Source of the DNA: Candidatus Thermoflexus japonica
GTDB taxonomy: Bacteria; Chloroflexota; Anaerolineae; Thermoflexales; Thermoflexaceae
Length of the DNA: 64,000 bases
Assembly: GCA_002898735.1 (NCBI GenBank)
Contig: BEHY01000003.1
Coordinates: 26,135-90,134, forward strand
Direction of reading: 5' to 3'
A program made the position numbers and the translations under genes. The number at the start of each line of letters is the position of its first letter. The first letter of the stretch is position 1. The notes under the pieces were generated by a model, which had not been told where the DNA came from, made no database searches, and saw nothing but the letters and a program-made list of their open reading frames with translations. Shown here piece after piece: positions 34,286-42,815 of this stretch.

Positions 34286-36112
34286 ATGAGCGCCTTCTGG
34301 GTTATCATCATCGGTATCCTCGTCCAGTTGCTGATCTGGAACCTCTACGCCAAGCGGATCGACCGGGAGATCATCCAGTCGGATCCGAAGCGGGCGACCC
34401 CGGCCCGGATGTATATGGATGGCGTTGACTTCGTCCCCACCAGCCGCAACATCCTCATCGGCTATCACTTCAAATCCATCGCCGCCGCTGGGCCGATCGT
34501 GGGGCCGATCACGGCGGGGGTGCTCTGGGGCTGGCTGCCCGCCCTTCTCTGGTTGATCCTGGGGGTCTCCTTCATCGGGTGGGCCAGCGACTACAGCGCC
34601 ATCATGCTCTCCGTGCGCAACGACGGTAACTCCCTCAGCGCCGTCGCCTATCGTCTGATCAGCCCCCGCACCCGCACGCTTCTCTTCGTATTCATCTTCT
34701 TCTACCTGCTGCTGATCGCTGGCGCCTTCGTGAACCTGATCGCTGGCGTTTTGATGGATCCCCGCGTCCCGCTGGGCATTATCACCCTGGCGGTGATGGG
34801 GTTATTGATGGGTCAGATGCTTTACCGGTGGAAGATGGATCTGATCGTGGTCACCGCCATCACGCTGATCATCACCCTGATCGCCATCGGGTTAGGTCCG
34901 TGGGGGGCCGTGGTAGGAGAGGGGGGCAAGATCACGCAGCAAGGACCGGTGGGCCAGCTGTTCGACAGCCTGAACGCCGCCATCGGCAAGCAGCCGCTTT
35001 ATCAATATTTTGATCCGACGGCCCAGCAGTTCAAAGGCGGCACGGCCAGCGTGACCCCGGCTTATATCTTCTGGATGCTGTTCACCTTCGTTTTCTGCTA
35101 TCTCGGAGCCAACCTTCCGATCTGGCGCTTCGCCCAGCCGGTCAACTATCTGGGGTTCTGGATCACGGCGATTGTGATTGTGCTTTCCTATCTGGGCGGC
35201 ATCGTCGGGTTCTTCACGAACCCCAGCGCGGTGTCGTTCAAGCTCCCCGCCTACACCGGGTTCGTGGCTCCCAACCGCGTGGATTTACAGCCCCTCTGGC
35301 CGATGCTCTTCGTGACCATCGCCTGCGGGGCGATCTCCGGCTGGCATGCGCTTTTCGGCTCGGTGGGCACGGCCCGGCAGCTGGAGTATGAGACGGATGC
35401 CCTGCCGGTGGGTGGGGGCGCGATGCTCTTCGGTGAAAACACCCTGGGGCTCCTCTCCCTCATTGCGATCTCCATCCCCGGGAAGGGAGCGGGGGCAGCC
35501 GCCTTCGCCAGCGGCGTGGGCACGCTGCTCTCCCAGCTCTTCGGCCCCGCCTTCCTGCCCTATGGGACTGCCCTGGGGTTTGCGGCCTTCGTGGTCATCG
35601 TCATCACCGTGGTCCAGCTGGTCTTCCGCCTGATGCGGGTAACCCTGGGCGAGTGGGTAGGGGAGGCCCAGCCGGTCTTCAAGAACCCCCACGTGGCCAG
35701 CCTGATCTCCATGGCCCTGGCGGCCTTCCTGGTGCTCACCGGAACGTGGATCTACCTCTGGCAGCTGTTCGGCGCGGCCAACCAGCTGATGGCCGGCCTG
35801 GCCCTGCTCATCGTCACCGTCTGGCTGGTCTCGGAGCGCCGGCCGGCCTGGTTTGCGGGGGTGCCCGGGGTCTTTATGTATATCACGACCATGGCGGCGA
35901 TCCTGGTGACCCTGTGGAACCAGCGCCTCGCCCTCCAGACCTCCATCGCCAACAACCAGCCGGTGGCGATCGTGGGCTCCATCGTGATGCTGGTCTTCGC
36001 CGCCCTGCTCTTCATCGCCGCCGCCTTTATCGGCTACGAAGGGTGGGTGGCTTTCAACCGCTGGCGGGCCGCGCCAGCGCGCCCGGCCCCGGCCGGCGGG
36101 GGCGGGGAGTAA
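34286..36112 (+). CDS. cstA: Carbon starvation protein CstA-family transporter
   Basis: 608 aa, about 15-16 predicted membrane helices. Family signatures are YHFKSIAAAGPIVGPITAG, WASDYSAIMLSVRNDG and the late VGTARQLEYETDALPVGGG. CstA-type proteins import peptides or pyruvate, and are induced on carbon limitation in other bacteria. A GGAGGGAAAG ribosome site precedes the ATG. A 240-nt gap separates it from the previous terminator; it contains a GGAGGTGG-like sequence but no ORF I can support. It ends at a bidirectional terminator. Confidence 0.92.
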   Translation: MSAFWVIIIGILVQLLIWNLYAKRIDREIIQSDPKRATPARMYMDGVDFVPTSRNILIGYHFKSIAAAGPIVGPITAGVLWGWLPALLWLILGVSFIGWASDYSAIMLSVRNDGNSLSAVAYRLISPRTRTLLFVFIFFYLLLIAGAFVNLIAGVLMDPRVPLGIITLAVMGLLMGQMLYRWKMDLIVVTAITLIITLIAIGLGPWGAVVGEGGKITQQGPVGQLFDSLNAAIGKQPLYQYFDPTAQQFKGGTASVTPAYIFWMLFTFVFCYLGANLPIWRFAQPVNYLGFWITAIVIVLSYLGGIVGFFTNPSAVSFKLPAYTGFVAPNRVDLQPLWPMLFVTIACGAISGWHALFGSVGTARQLEYETDALPVGGGAMLFGENTLGLLSLIAISIPGKGAGAAAFASGVGTLLSQLFGPAFLPYGTALGFAAFVVIVITVVQLVFRLMRVTLGEWVGEAQPVFKNPHVASLISMALAAFLVLTGTWIYLWQLFGAANQLMAGLALLIVTVWLVSERRPAWFAGVPGVFMYITTMAAILVTLWNQRLALQTSIANNQPVAIVGSIVMLVFAALLFIAAAFIGYEGWVAFNRWRAAPARPAPAGGGGE

Positions 36113-36130
36113 GGCCCCATCCGATCCACA

Positions 36131-36169
36131 AAAAAGCGGGGGGCGCCGGTGTGGCGCCCCCCGCTTTTT
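36131..36169. terminator. Strong bidirectional terminator between cstA and ctaF
   Basis: A 17-bp perfect stem (36131-36147 with 36153-36169, loop GGTGT) whose ends are AAAAA and TTTTT, so it works as a classic intrinsic terminator on both strands. It separates two convergent genes. Confidence 0.95.
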
Positions 36170-36178
36170 CAACCCCTA

Positions 36179-36454
36179 TCACGCCCGGAACCCGAAATAC
36201 ACCCAGAGCAGCATCCCCACCAGCAAAAGCGCCAGCGGCCAGGGATAGGCGAAGAGGACCGCGTAGAGCCGGGAGTCGAATTTCAGATGCATGAAATACA
36301 TCAGGATGAGGAGGGCCTTGGCGACGGCGAACCCCAGCAGGAAGGGCAGCTGGGGCACCGGCAGGCTGATCACGCTCACCTCCAGGATGGTGAGAAGGAT
36401 CAGGATCACTCCCACCAGGACGTAATTGGGATGCTTGTGCGCTTTCGCCTCCAT
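36179..36454 (-). CDS. ctaF: Cytochrome c oxidase subunit IV-type small membrane protein
   Basis: 91 aa with three membrane helices (VLVGVILILLTILEVSVI, FLLGFAVAKALLILMYFM, PWPLALLLVGMLLWVYFG) and the LMYFMHLKFDSR signature of bacterial COX4-type subunits. Helps assemble or stabilise the haem-copper oxidase. Last gene of the ctaC-ctaD-cupredoxin-ctaE-ctaF set, 64 nt after ctaE. Confidence 0.88.
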   Translation of the reverse strand: MEAKAHKHPNYVLVGVILILLTILEVSVISLPVPQLPFLLGFAVAKALLILMYFMHLKFDSRLYAVLFAYPWPLALLLVGMLLWVYFGFRA

Positions 36455-36518
36455 CGCGTTCCTCCTTAGGGAGGGGAAACCGGCTCAGGGTTTATTTCCA
36501 AAATCGGGGGTCGGGCCC

Positions 36519-37100
36519 TCAGCGCAAAAGATACACCACCATGAAGATCGCCACCCAGACCAGATCCACGAAGTGCCAGTAAAGCCCCACGGTCTCCACC
36601 AGGACGTCGTTCTGGGGCGAGAGGCGGCGGCGGAGGCCCAGGGCCACGCTCAGGATCCAGATCACCCCCACCGCCACGTGGGCAGCGTGGAAGCCGGTGA
36701 CCGTGTAGTAGGCGGAGCCGAAGACGTTGACGCTGGGGGTGAGGCCCTCGTGGAGGTGCTGGCTGTATTCCACCGCCTTCAGAATCAGAAAGCAGATGCC
36801 CAGCCAGGCGGTGGTGAGCAGCCAGGCGATGGAGGCCCGCCGGTTGCCGTCGCGCAGGTGGGCCAGGGCCAGCACCATCGCCACGCTGCTGGTGAGCAGG
36901 ATCATCGTGTTGATGGTGGGGATGGTGAGGGTCAGGGCCTCATGGGCGGTGGGGCCGCTGGTCACCCGGTTGTGCAGCACCAGATAGGAGACGATCAGGG
37001 AGGCGAAGAAGATCACCTCCGAGGCCAGGAAGACCCAGACCCCCAGTTTGCGGCTATCCACGGTGATTTCAGCGCCGGCAGCGGGATGATGGCTCGCCAT
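36519..37100 (-). CDS. ctaE: Cytochrome c oxidase subunit III
   Basis: 193 aa with five predicted helices, as in short bacterial subunit III. Signature segments are LGVWVFLASEVIFFASLIVSYL, VFGSAYYTVTGFHAAHVAVG with the conserved FHxxHV, and VGLYWHFVDLVWVAIF. It associates with subunit I of the caa3-type oxidase. Lies between the cupredoxin gene and ctaF on the same strand. Confidence 0.93.
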   Translation of the reverse strand: MASHHPAAGAEITVDSRKLGVWVFLASEVIFFASLIVSYLVLHNRVTSGPTAHEALTLTIPTINTMILLTSSVAMVLALAHLRDGNRRASIAWLLTTAWLGICFLILKAVEYSQHLHEGLTPSVNVFGSAYYTVTGFHAAHVAVGVIWILSVALGLRRRLSPQNDVLVETVGLYWHFVDLVWVAIFMVVYLLR

Positions 37101-37185
37101 CGTGCTTTCCCCCCCTTCCAGGACGGATCACCGGGTTTAAGAGAGGTCCCTCGTCTTTGGGGCCGCATGACCCCGAAGACTTTTT

Positions 37186-37689
37186 TCAGGGCTGGACGAT
37201 CCATTTGCCCTGCATGCCGAGTTGCCAGTGGGACCCATCGTTCTCGAAGCAACCCATTTCCCACTCCCCCACCTTATCGGAGGGGACCGTGAAAATGAGC
37301 GTGACCGGCTCTTCCCCGGGCTCCAGCGCCACCATGAAGCCGTGGGCTCCCTCCTCTTCCTCCTCCATCAGCTCCTTGAGGTCGATCGGTTTCCCCCCTC
37401 GCTCCGCTCGCACCGAGATGCCTTCAAAGAAATCCTGGGCGAAGCCGGCCGGCCGGCCTTCATGGGTGACCACGTTCCGACCGACCATCAGCTCGTGAGC
37501 TTCCTTCCCTTTATTCACCAGGGTCAGGCGCACCTCCTGGCCAGCCTTCACCCGGACCACGTTGGGTTCAAACTGGTATTCGCTCATGGCGATCTGAACG
37601 GCCAGAGGGCCCCCTCCGCCCGGAGCGCAGGCGCCCAGCCACAGACCCAGAATCAGCGGTCCAAACAGAGTCCAGAAGACTCGCTTCAT
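37186..37689 (-). CDS. Cupredoxin-like lipoprotein within the oxidase operon
   Basis: 167 aa. A lipobox ends at C21 (LGLWLGAC), so it is probably a membrane-anchored lipoprotein. The rest is a cupredoxin-type beta-barrel (SEYQFEPNVVRVKAGQEVRL) with likely copper ligands H65 (KEAHELMV), C147, H154 and M159 (CFENDGSHWQLGM). A Glu-rich insert (MEEEEEGAH) lies before the last strands. Placed between ctaD and ctaE, it may deliver electrons to the oxidase or serve in copper delivery; both are inferences. The ligand spacing C-x6-H-x4-M is longer than in plastocyanin. Confidence 0.8.
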   Translation of the reverse strand: MKRVFWTLFGPLILGLWLGACAPGGGGPLAVQIAMSEYQFEPNVVRVKAGQEVRLTLVNKGKEAHELMVGRNVVTHEGRPAGFAQDFFEGISVRAERGGKPIDLKELMEEEEEGAHGFMVALEPGEEPVTLIFTVPSDKVGEWEMGCFENDGSHWQLGMQGKWIVQP

Positions 37690-37803
37690 CGCTCCCCCCT
37701 TTCCCGGGATAGGATTTCAGATATTTGGAGGCCAGGCGGGCACCCGGGTGCCCCGCCTGGCCCCAATCCCCCATATCAAGCCCACCTTAGGCGTTGCGAG
37801 ACC

Positions 37804-39672
37804 CTACGGATGGGAGGCCGCCTCCGGAAAGAGGGGCTGGGTTACCCAGCGGGCCACCCCCAGGGCAAACAGAAGGATACCGATCGGGATGAAGAGCCAG
37901 TGGGTGACCAGCCCCAGGGCGAAGACGGTCAATCCGGCGGCGATGACCAGCGGCCATATGCTGGGCGCGGGCAGATGGATGGGCTCCTCCGGGGCATCCT
38001 CCCCTTCCTGTCGATCGTTCTCCCCGGCGATCTCCGCGACCGGCCGCGCGTGCGGGTTCCCCGTGTATTTCCGATCCCAGGCCGGCCGGCGGCTGTGAAC
38101 CACCGGGATGTGCGCGAAGTTATAAGGCGGCGGAGGCGATGAGGTCAGCCACTCCAGGGTGTGCCCATCCCACGGATCGTCGGGAGCGCGCTCCCCGGCG
38201 ATCAGGCTGCGGGCGATGTTGACGAAGAAGACCACGAAGCCCAGGGCCAGGATGAAGGCGCCGACGGTCGCCAGGAGGTTCAGGCCTTCCCAGCCCAGGC
38301 CGGGGGCATAGGTGTAGATCCGCCGGGGCATCCCGGCCAGCCCCAGGAAGTGCATGGGGAAGAACGTGAGATTGAAGCCGATGAACTGGAGGGCGAAGTG
38401 CAGGCGGCCCAACCGCTCATCCAGGAAGCGGCCGGTGATCTTGGGGAACCAGTAATAGATCCCGGCCACGATGGCGAACATGGAGCCGCCGAAGAGCGTG
38501 TAATGGAAGTGCGCGACCACGAAGTAGGTGTCCGTCACCTGCCAGTCCACCGGGACGGCGGCCAGGAACAGGCCGCTCAACCCCCCGATGACGAAGAGGG
38601 CAACGAAGGCGGCGGCGAAGAGGAAGGGCGTGCGATACCGCACTGCACCGCCCCAGATGGTGGCGATCCAGTTGAAGACCTTGATCGCGGTGGGCACGGC
38701 CACCAGCATGCTGGCGGCGGAGAAGAACGCGTTGACCACATCCGGCAGCCCCACCGCGAACATGTGGTGGGCCCACACGGTGAACCCGATGAAGCCGATG
38801 GCCACACTGGAATAGGCCACCGCCGTGTAGCCGAAGAGCGGCTTGCGGGAGAAGACCGGCAGCACCTCCGAGACGATCCCCATGGCCGGCAGGATCATGA
38901 TGTAAACCTCCGGGTGCCCGAAGAACCAGAAGAGATGCTGCCAGAGCAGGGGATCCCCGCCCGCCGCCGGGTTGAAGAAGTGCGTCCCCAGATGGCGGTC
39001 CAGGAACAGGAGGAACAGGGCCGCCGAGATGCTGGGCATCGCAAAGAGAATGAGAAAGGCGGTCACCAGCGTGGTCCAGGCGAAGAGCGGCAGGCGGTTC
39101 AGGGTGAGGCCGGGCGCCCGCAACAGCAGGATCGTGGACACGAAGTTGATGGAGGAAGTGATGGAAGAGATCCCCAGCAGCTGCAGGCCCAGGATCCAGA
39201 AATCGATGCCGGTGCCCTTCGAGAAGGTTTTCGCCGTCAACGGCGCGTAGCCGAACCATCCCGCGTCGGGCGCCCCGCCCAGCAGGAAGCTCAGGTTCAG
39301 GAAAAGCCCGCCCAGCAGGAACATCCACACCCCGAAGGCGTTGAGGCGGGGGTAGGCCATATCCCGGGCGCCGATCATCAGAGGGACAATGTAGTTCCCC
39401 AGCCCGGTCAGCACCGGCATCACCACCAGGAAGACCATGGTGGTGCCGTGCATGGTCAGGACCTGGTTATAGGCCTCCCCCACCAGCACCCGGTTGTTGG
39501 GGACCGCCAGCTGCGTTCGGATGAGCAGGGCCTCCAGGCCGCCGATCAGGGCGAAGAACCCGGCGCCCAGGATATACAGGATGCCAATCCGCTTGTGGTC
39601 CACCGTGGTCAACCAGGAGAGAAGCCCCCGCTCCTCATACACGCGGGGGAGCGCAACCGCCGAACTGGCCAT
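37804..39672 (-). CDS. ctaD: Cytochrome c oxidase subunit I, caa3 type, with C-terminal extension
   Basis: 622 aa catalytic haem-copper subunit that reduces oxygen and pumps protons. Signatures are TMHGTTMVFLVVMP (haem a ligand region), WFFGHPEVYIMILP (CuB histidine and Tyr), VWAHHMFAVGLP (CuB histidines) and VVAHFHYTLFGG (haem ligands). The first 530 residues hold the 12-helix core. An extra C-terminal region carries a polar linker and two further helices (WPLVIAAGLTVFALGLVTHW, LFIPIGILLFALGVARW). Similar extensions occur in caa3-type subunits I. 12 nt after ctaC on the minus strand. Confidence 0.95.
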   Translation of the reverse strand: MASSAVALPRVYEERGLLSWLTTVDHKRIGILYILGAGFFALIGGLEALLIRTQLAVPNNRVLVGEAYNQVLTMHGTTMVFLVVMPVLTGLGNYIVPLMIGARDMAYPRLNAFGVWMFLLGGLFLNLSFLLGGAPDAGWFGYAPLTAKTFSKGTGIDFWILGLQLLGISSITSSINFVSTILLLRAPGLTLNRLPLFAWTTLVTAFLILFAMPSISAALFLLFLDRHLGTHFFNPAAGGDPLLWQHLFWFFGHPEVYIMILPAMGIVSEVLPVFSRKPLFGYTAVAYSSVAIGFIGFTVWAHHMFAVGLPDVVNAFFSAASMLVAVPTAIKVFNWIATIWGGAVRYRTPFLFAAAFVALFVIGGLSGLFLAAVPVDWQVTDTYFVVAHFHYTLFGGSMFAIVAGIYYWFPKITGRFLDERLGRLHFALQFIGFNLTFFPMHFLGLAGMPRRIYTYAPGLGWEGLNLLATVGAFILALGFVVFFVNIARSLIAGERAPDDPWDGHTLEWLTSSPPPPYNFAHIPVVHSRRPAWDRKYTGNPHARPVAEIAGENDRQEGEDAPEEPIHLPAPSIWPLVIAAGLTVFALGLVTHWLFIPIGILLFALGVARWVTQPLFPEAASHP

Positions 39673-39684
39673 CGCTGCCTCCCT

Positions 39685-40704
39685 TCACTTCAGGGAAGAA
39701 AGATAAGCCACCAGGGCCTGGATCTCCTCCGGGGTCAGGCCCAGGCGGGGCATCAACGAGCCCGGCTTGATCGCCGGAGGGTTATCCAGCCAGCGGGCCA
39801 GGTTCTCCGGGGTGTTCTCCAGCAGGCCCGCCGCGATCGTCGTCCGGCTCCCTACGTGGGTGAGGTTCGGCCCTACCTTCCCCTGGGCCGGCGTGCCGTT
39901 GATGGTGTGGCAGCCCACGCAGGCCTTGCTCATGAAAACCTGATAGCCCTGCTGCGCGAGGGGTTCCACGGGCTGGGCCGCAGGCGCCCGCTGGGCCTCC
40001 ACCCATCGCTGGAAATCGGCATCCGACATCACACGGACCCGCAGGCGCATGTTCGCGTGGGAAGCGCCACACAGCTCCGCACATTGCCCGTGATAGACGC
40101 CCTCCACATCCGCCTGAATCCAGAGCGTGTTCTCCCGTCCCGGGATCGCATCCATTTTCCCGCCCAGCTGGGGCACCCAGAAGCTGTGGATCACGTCCGC
40201 CGACGTCACCGTCAACCGGACGGGCCGGCCGACCGGGATGACCAGTTCGTTCGCGGTGGTGATCCCCAGCGTGGGATATTCGAACTCCCACCACCACTGA
40301 TGACCGGTCACCTTCACCGGCATCGCGTCGGCCGGGGGGGCGGACGTCGCGACCATGGTCCGCCATGTCATCGCGAAGATCACCGCCAGCCCCAGCGCGG
40401 TCGCCGTGGTCCAGGAGATCTCCAGGGCGTTGTTTCCATGGATCTGAGGGGGCACCCTATGGGGATCCCGGGCTCGGAACCGGAGGACCGCATATAGAAG
40501 AAGGGTCTCCACCAGGACGAAGACCCCGGCGGTGATCAGGAAGATGAATCCGAACAGATCCGCCTCCGCCCGTCCCTTGGGGGAGACCGGGGCCAGGATG
40601 GAAGGGCTCTGGGCCGCACATCCTGTGAGCCAGACGCCCGGGATCAGAAGCCTCGCTGCCCCCCACCAGGCCCATCCCCGGGCCGCGCCTCGTGTCCGCG
40701 CCAT
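39685..40704 (-). CDS. ctaC: Cytochrome c oxidase subunit II with fused cytochrome c domain (caa3)
   Basis: 339 aa. Lipobox-like N-terminus (GVWLTGCAA), two membrane helices, then a CuA domain with VIHSFWVPQL and the CuA ligand cluster QCAELCGASHANM. The C-terminus carries a class I cytochrome c domain: haem-binding CVGCH and axial Met in GSLMPRLG. The fused cytochrome identifies the caa3 type. The ATG has GGGAGG upstream. First gene of the operon; a possible promoter lies about 240 nt upstream. Confidence 0.95.
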   Translation of the reverse strand: MARTRGAARGWAWWGAARLLIPGVWLTGCAAQSPSILAPVSPKGRAEADLFGFIFLITAGVFVLVETLLLYAVLRFRARDPHRVPPQIHGNNALEISWTTATALGLAVIFAMTWRTMVATSAPPADAMPVKVTGHQWWWEFEYPTLGITTANELVIPVGRPVRLTVTSADVIHSFWVPQLGGKMDAIPGRENTLWIQADVEGVYHGQCAELCGASHANMRLRVRVMSDADFQRWVEAQRAPAAQPVEPLAQQGYQVFMSKACVGCHTINGTPAQGKVGPNLTHVGSRTTIAAGLLENTPENLARWLDNPPAIKPGSLMPRLGLTPEEIQALVAYLSSLK

Positions 40705-41166
40705 CCACCCGCCTCCCTGAATGGAGTTCTATAGCGAGTCGCTTTCTGGGGCCTCAGGGCCGGCCTGACCATGAAGCATCCTCCTCCCCCCTCCGGGGGC
40801 TCAAAAATCAGAAGAAGGGAAGAGGGGGCCTCCCAGCCTCCCCGCCTGAAGCCCCACCCATGGGGGCACCCTCGACACACCGTCCGCCCCCAAAGCCTGT
40901 GGAGGAAACCCACCCACTCCTATTAATGATGAGACAGTTTACTCAAATTGTCAAGGCAGATGCTTTGTTCGGGTTATTTTATGGACTCGTTTATCCATTT
41001 TTAGATTCCTTTCGGTGCGTGGGCAGACCTCGAGCCTGTCCGAGCGCGGTCCGGGGGATGAGCGCTGTTCGATTCTCCCGCCGGGAGGAAGAAGTTTGGG
41101 GAGCATGGGGCATTAAAACCGCCTGCTCCACGCCCCCCAAACCCTATCCGCGCGCGGGGCCATTTT
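40705..41166. other. Intergenic region between divergent ctaC and marR
   Basis: About 460 nt without a credible gene. The half next to ctaC is GC-rich; the part at 40915-41010 is AT-rich and contains the palindrome and -35 listed separately. On the minus strand a TATAGA near 40733-40728 is another weak -10 candidate for ctaC. Confidence 0.6.
40933..40953 (-). promoter_or_regulatory. Operator-like palindrome overlapping a perfect -35 upstream of ctaC
   Basis: GACAGTTT (40933-40940), ACTC, AAATTGTC (40945-40952) match as an inverted repeat at 7 of 8 positions. On the minus strand TTGACA (40953-40948) overlaps its right arm. The -10 is weak (ATTAAT at 40927-40922 with a 20-nt spacer is the best match), so promoter assignment is tentative and would need an activator. 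Confidence 0.4.
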
Positions 41167-41195
41167 TTGACAGGGGAGGGTGAGATGGATATAAT
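41167..41195 (+). promoter_or_regulatory. Consensus sigma70-type promoter for marR-ABC exporter operon
   Basis: TTGACA (41167-41172), 17-nt spacer, TATAAT (41190-41195): full consensus at both hexamers. The predicted start is near 41202, inside a palindrome. Confidence 0.88.
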
Positions 41196-41202
41196 TCGCA
41201 AC

Positions 41203-41215
41203 GCTAAATTTTAGC
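41203..41215 (+). promoter_or_regulatory. Probable MarR operator
   Basis: GCTAAATTTTAGC is a perfect inverted repeat (GCTAAA-T-TTTAGC) placed at the predicted transcription start and 17 nt before the marR ATG, the usual site for autorepression by a MarR dimer. Confidence 0.6.
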
Positions 41216-41231
41216 ATAGGCAAGAATCTGG

Positions 41232-41699
41232 ATGGAGGCCCGAGATCAGATCCCCGAACGCGTCCTGGCCCGCCGGATCCTGGAAACCCTTCACCTGGTG
41301 ATGCGGAAGATCTGGGCGGAGGTGAAGGGGGATCATCGGGAAGGGTTTCCAGCCCAATCCTATCGGCTCCTGGGGATGCTGGCGCAGCGTTCGTATACCC
41401 TGACGGAGCTGGCCCGCGCGCAGGCGGTGCGTCCCTCCACGGTCTCCCGGGCCGTTCGTTCCCTCTCCGCTCAGGGTTGGGTGGCGGTGGAACGGGATCC
41501 GGCGGACCGGCGGCGGGTGTGGATCCGGCTGACGCCCCGGGGGCGAAGGGCGCTGCGCCGGCTTCAGCTGCGGGCAGCCGCCCGTCTGGGGCGACGGCTG
41601 GCTCCCCTCAGCCCGGAGGAACGGATGATCCTGGCCCAGGCGATGGATCTCTTGCAACGAACGCTGGGAGGCGGCGCGGGGCCTCCGGCGACCCGGTGA
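41232..41699 (+). CDS. MarR family transcriptional regulator
   Basis: 155 aa. Winged helix-turn-helix core: FPAQSYRLLGMLAQRSYTLTELARA, then AVRPSTVSRAVRSLSAQG (recognition helix) and ERDPADRRRVWIRLTPRGRRAL (wing). Flanking helices form the dimer interface. It probably represses its own operon, which continues with an ABC exporter; such regulators release DNA on binding small, often aromatic, compounds. The leader is only about 30 nt with no clear ribosome site. Confidence 0.92.
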   Translation: MEARDQIPERVLARRILETLHLVMRKIWAEVKGDHREGFPAQSYRLLGMLAQRSYTLTELARAQAVRPSTVSRAVRSLSAQGWVAVERDPADRRRVWIRLTPRGRRALRRLQLRAAARLGRRLAPLSPEERMILAQAMDLLQRTLGGGAGPPATR

Positions 41700-41817
41700 T
41701 CGATTCCTCCTGGCAGAGCCTTTGCGGAGCGCGGGCGGCTTCCGGCGGCCTGCCCCCATGAAGCTCGATCGATCATCCATGCTCATTTCGGAAGGACCAC
41801 CCGATCTGGAGGAGATC

Positions 41818-42810
41818 ATGAACGCCATTGAAGCGGAGCGCCTGACCCGACGGTTTGGCGACTTCGTGGCGGTTCGAGAGGTTTCTTTTATGGTGCGGGA
41901 AGGGGAACTGTTCGCCTTCCTGGGGCCCAACGGAGCCGGCAAGACGACCACCATCAATATGCTCTGCACCCTGCTGCGGCCGACCTCCGGCACGGCCCGG
42001 GTGGGGGGCCACGATATCACCCGGGAGCCCCATGAAGTGCGCCGGCGCATCGGGCTGGTGTTCCAGGATCCCAGCCTGGATGACCGGCTGACGGCGTGGC
42101 AGAACCTCCAGTTCCACGCCCGGCTGTATGACGTCCCCCGTCGGATCTTCGAGGAGCGGGCGAGGCGCCTGCTGGAGCTGGTGGATCTCCTGGATCATGC
42201 CCACCAGGAGGTGCGCACCTTCTCCGGCGGGATGAAGCGCCGGCTGGAGCTCGCCCGCGGCCTGCTCCACCAGCCCAAGGTCCTCTTCCTGGACGAACCC
42301 ACGCTGGGGCTGGATCCTCAAACGCGGCGTCACATCTGGGATTACATCCTTCGCCTGCGCGACACCGAGGGGACCACGGTCTTCTTCACCACGCATTATA
42401 TGGACGAGGCGGAGCGGGCGGATCGCATCGCCATCATCGACCACGGGCGCATCATCGCCCTGGATACCCCGGACAACCTGAAAGCCATGATCGGGGGGGA
42501 TGTGATCCTGATGCAGACCACGGATGATGTCCGCGCGGCCGAGCGGTTGCGCGAGGCGCTGGCGCTGGAGCCCCGTCTGACCGAAGAAGGGTTGCTCATC
42601 GAAGCGGCGCGGGGTGATCAGCTCATCCCCCGTCTGCTGGGGGTCCTGCAGAACGGCCTGGAGCCCCCGCTGATCGTTCACCGCATCAGCCTGCGGCGGC
42701 CCAGCCTGGAAGATGTGTTCATCAAACTGACCGGCCGCGCCATCCGAGAGGAGGAGGCCTCCCCTCTGGACATGATGCGTCTGCGCCATCGACTGTGGAG
42801 CCGGAGGTGA
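41818..42810 (+). CDS. ABC exporter ATP-binding protein, DrrA/CcmA-like
   Basis: 330 aa. Walker A GPNGAGKTTTINML, Q-loop LVFQDPSLDDRLTA, signature TFSGGMKRRLELARGL, Walker B VLFLDEPTLGLD and H-loop TTHYMDEAE. The C-terminal domain (about 230-330) is typical of DrrA-type drug or antibiotic exporters. The ATG at 41818 has a GGAGGAG ribosome site; the frame is open to 41722 without better signals. Coupled to the permease gene that starts 5 nt later, and controlled with marR. Confidence 0.93.
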   Translation: MNAIEAERLTRRFGDFVAVREVSFMVREGELFAFLGPNGAGKTTTINMLCTLLRPTSGTARVGGHDITREPHEVRRRIGLVFQDPSLDDRLTAWQNLQFHARLYDVPRRIFEERARRLLELVDLLDHAHQEVRTFSGGMKRRLELARGLLHQPKVLFLDEPTLGLDPQTRRHIWDYILRLRDTEGTTVFFTTHYMDEAERADRIAIIDHGRIIALDTPDNLKAMIGGDVILMQTTDDVRAAERLREALALEPRLTEEGLLIEAARGDQLIPRLLGVLQNGLEPPLIVHRISLRRPSLEDVFIKLTGRAIREEEASPLDMMRLRHRLWSRR

Positions 42811-42815
42811 ACCCC

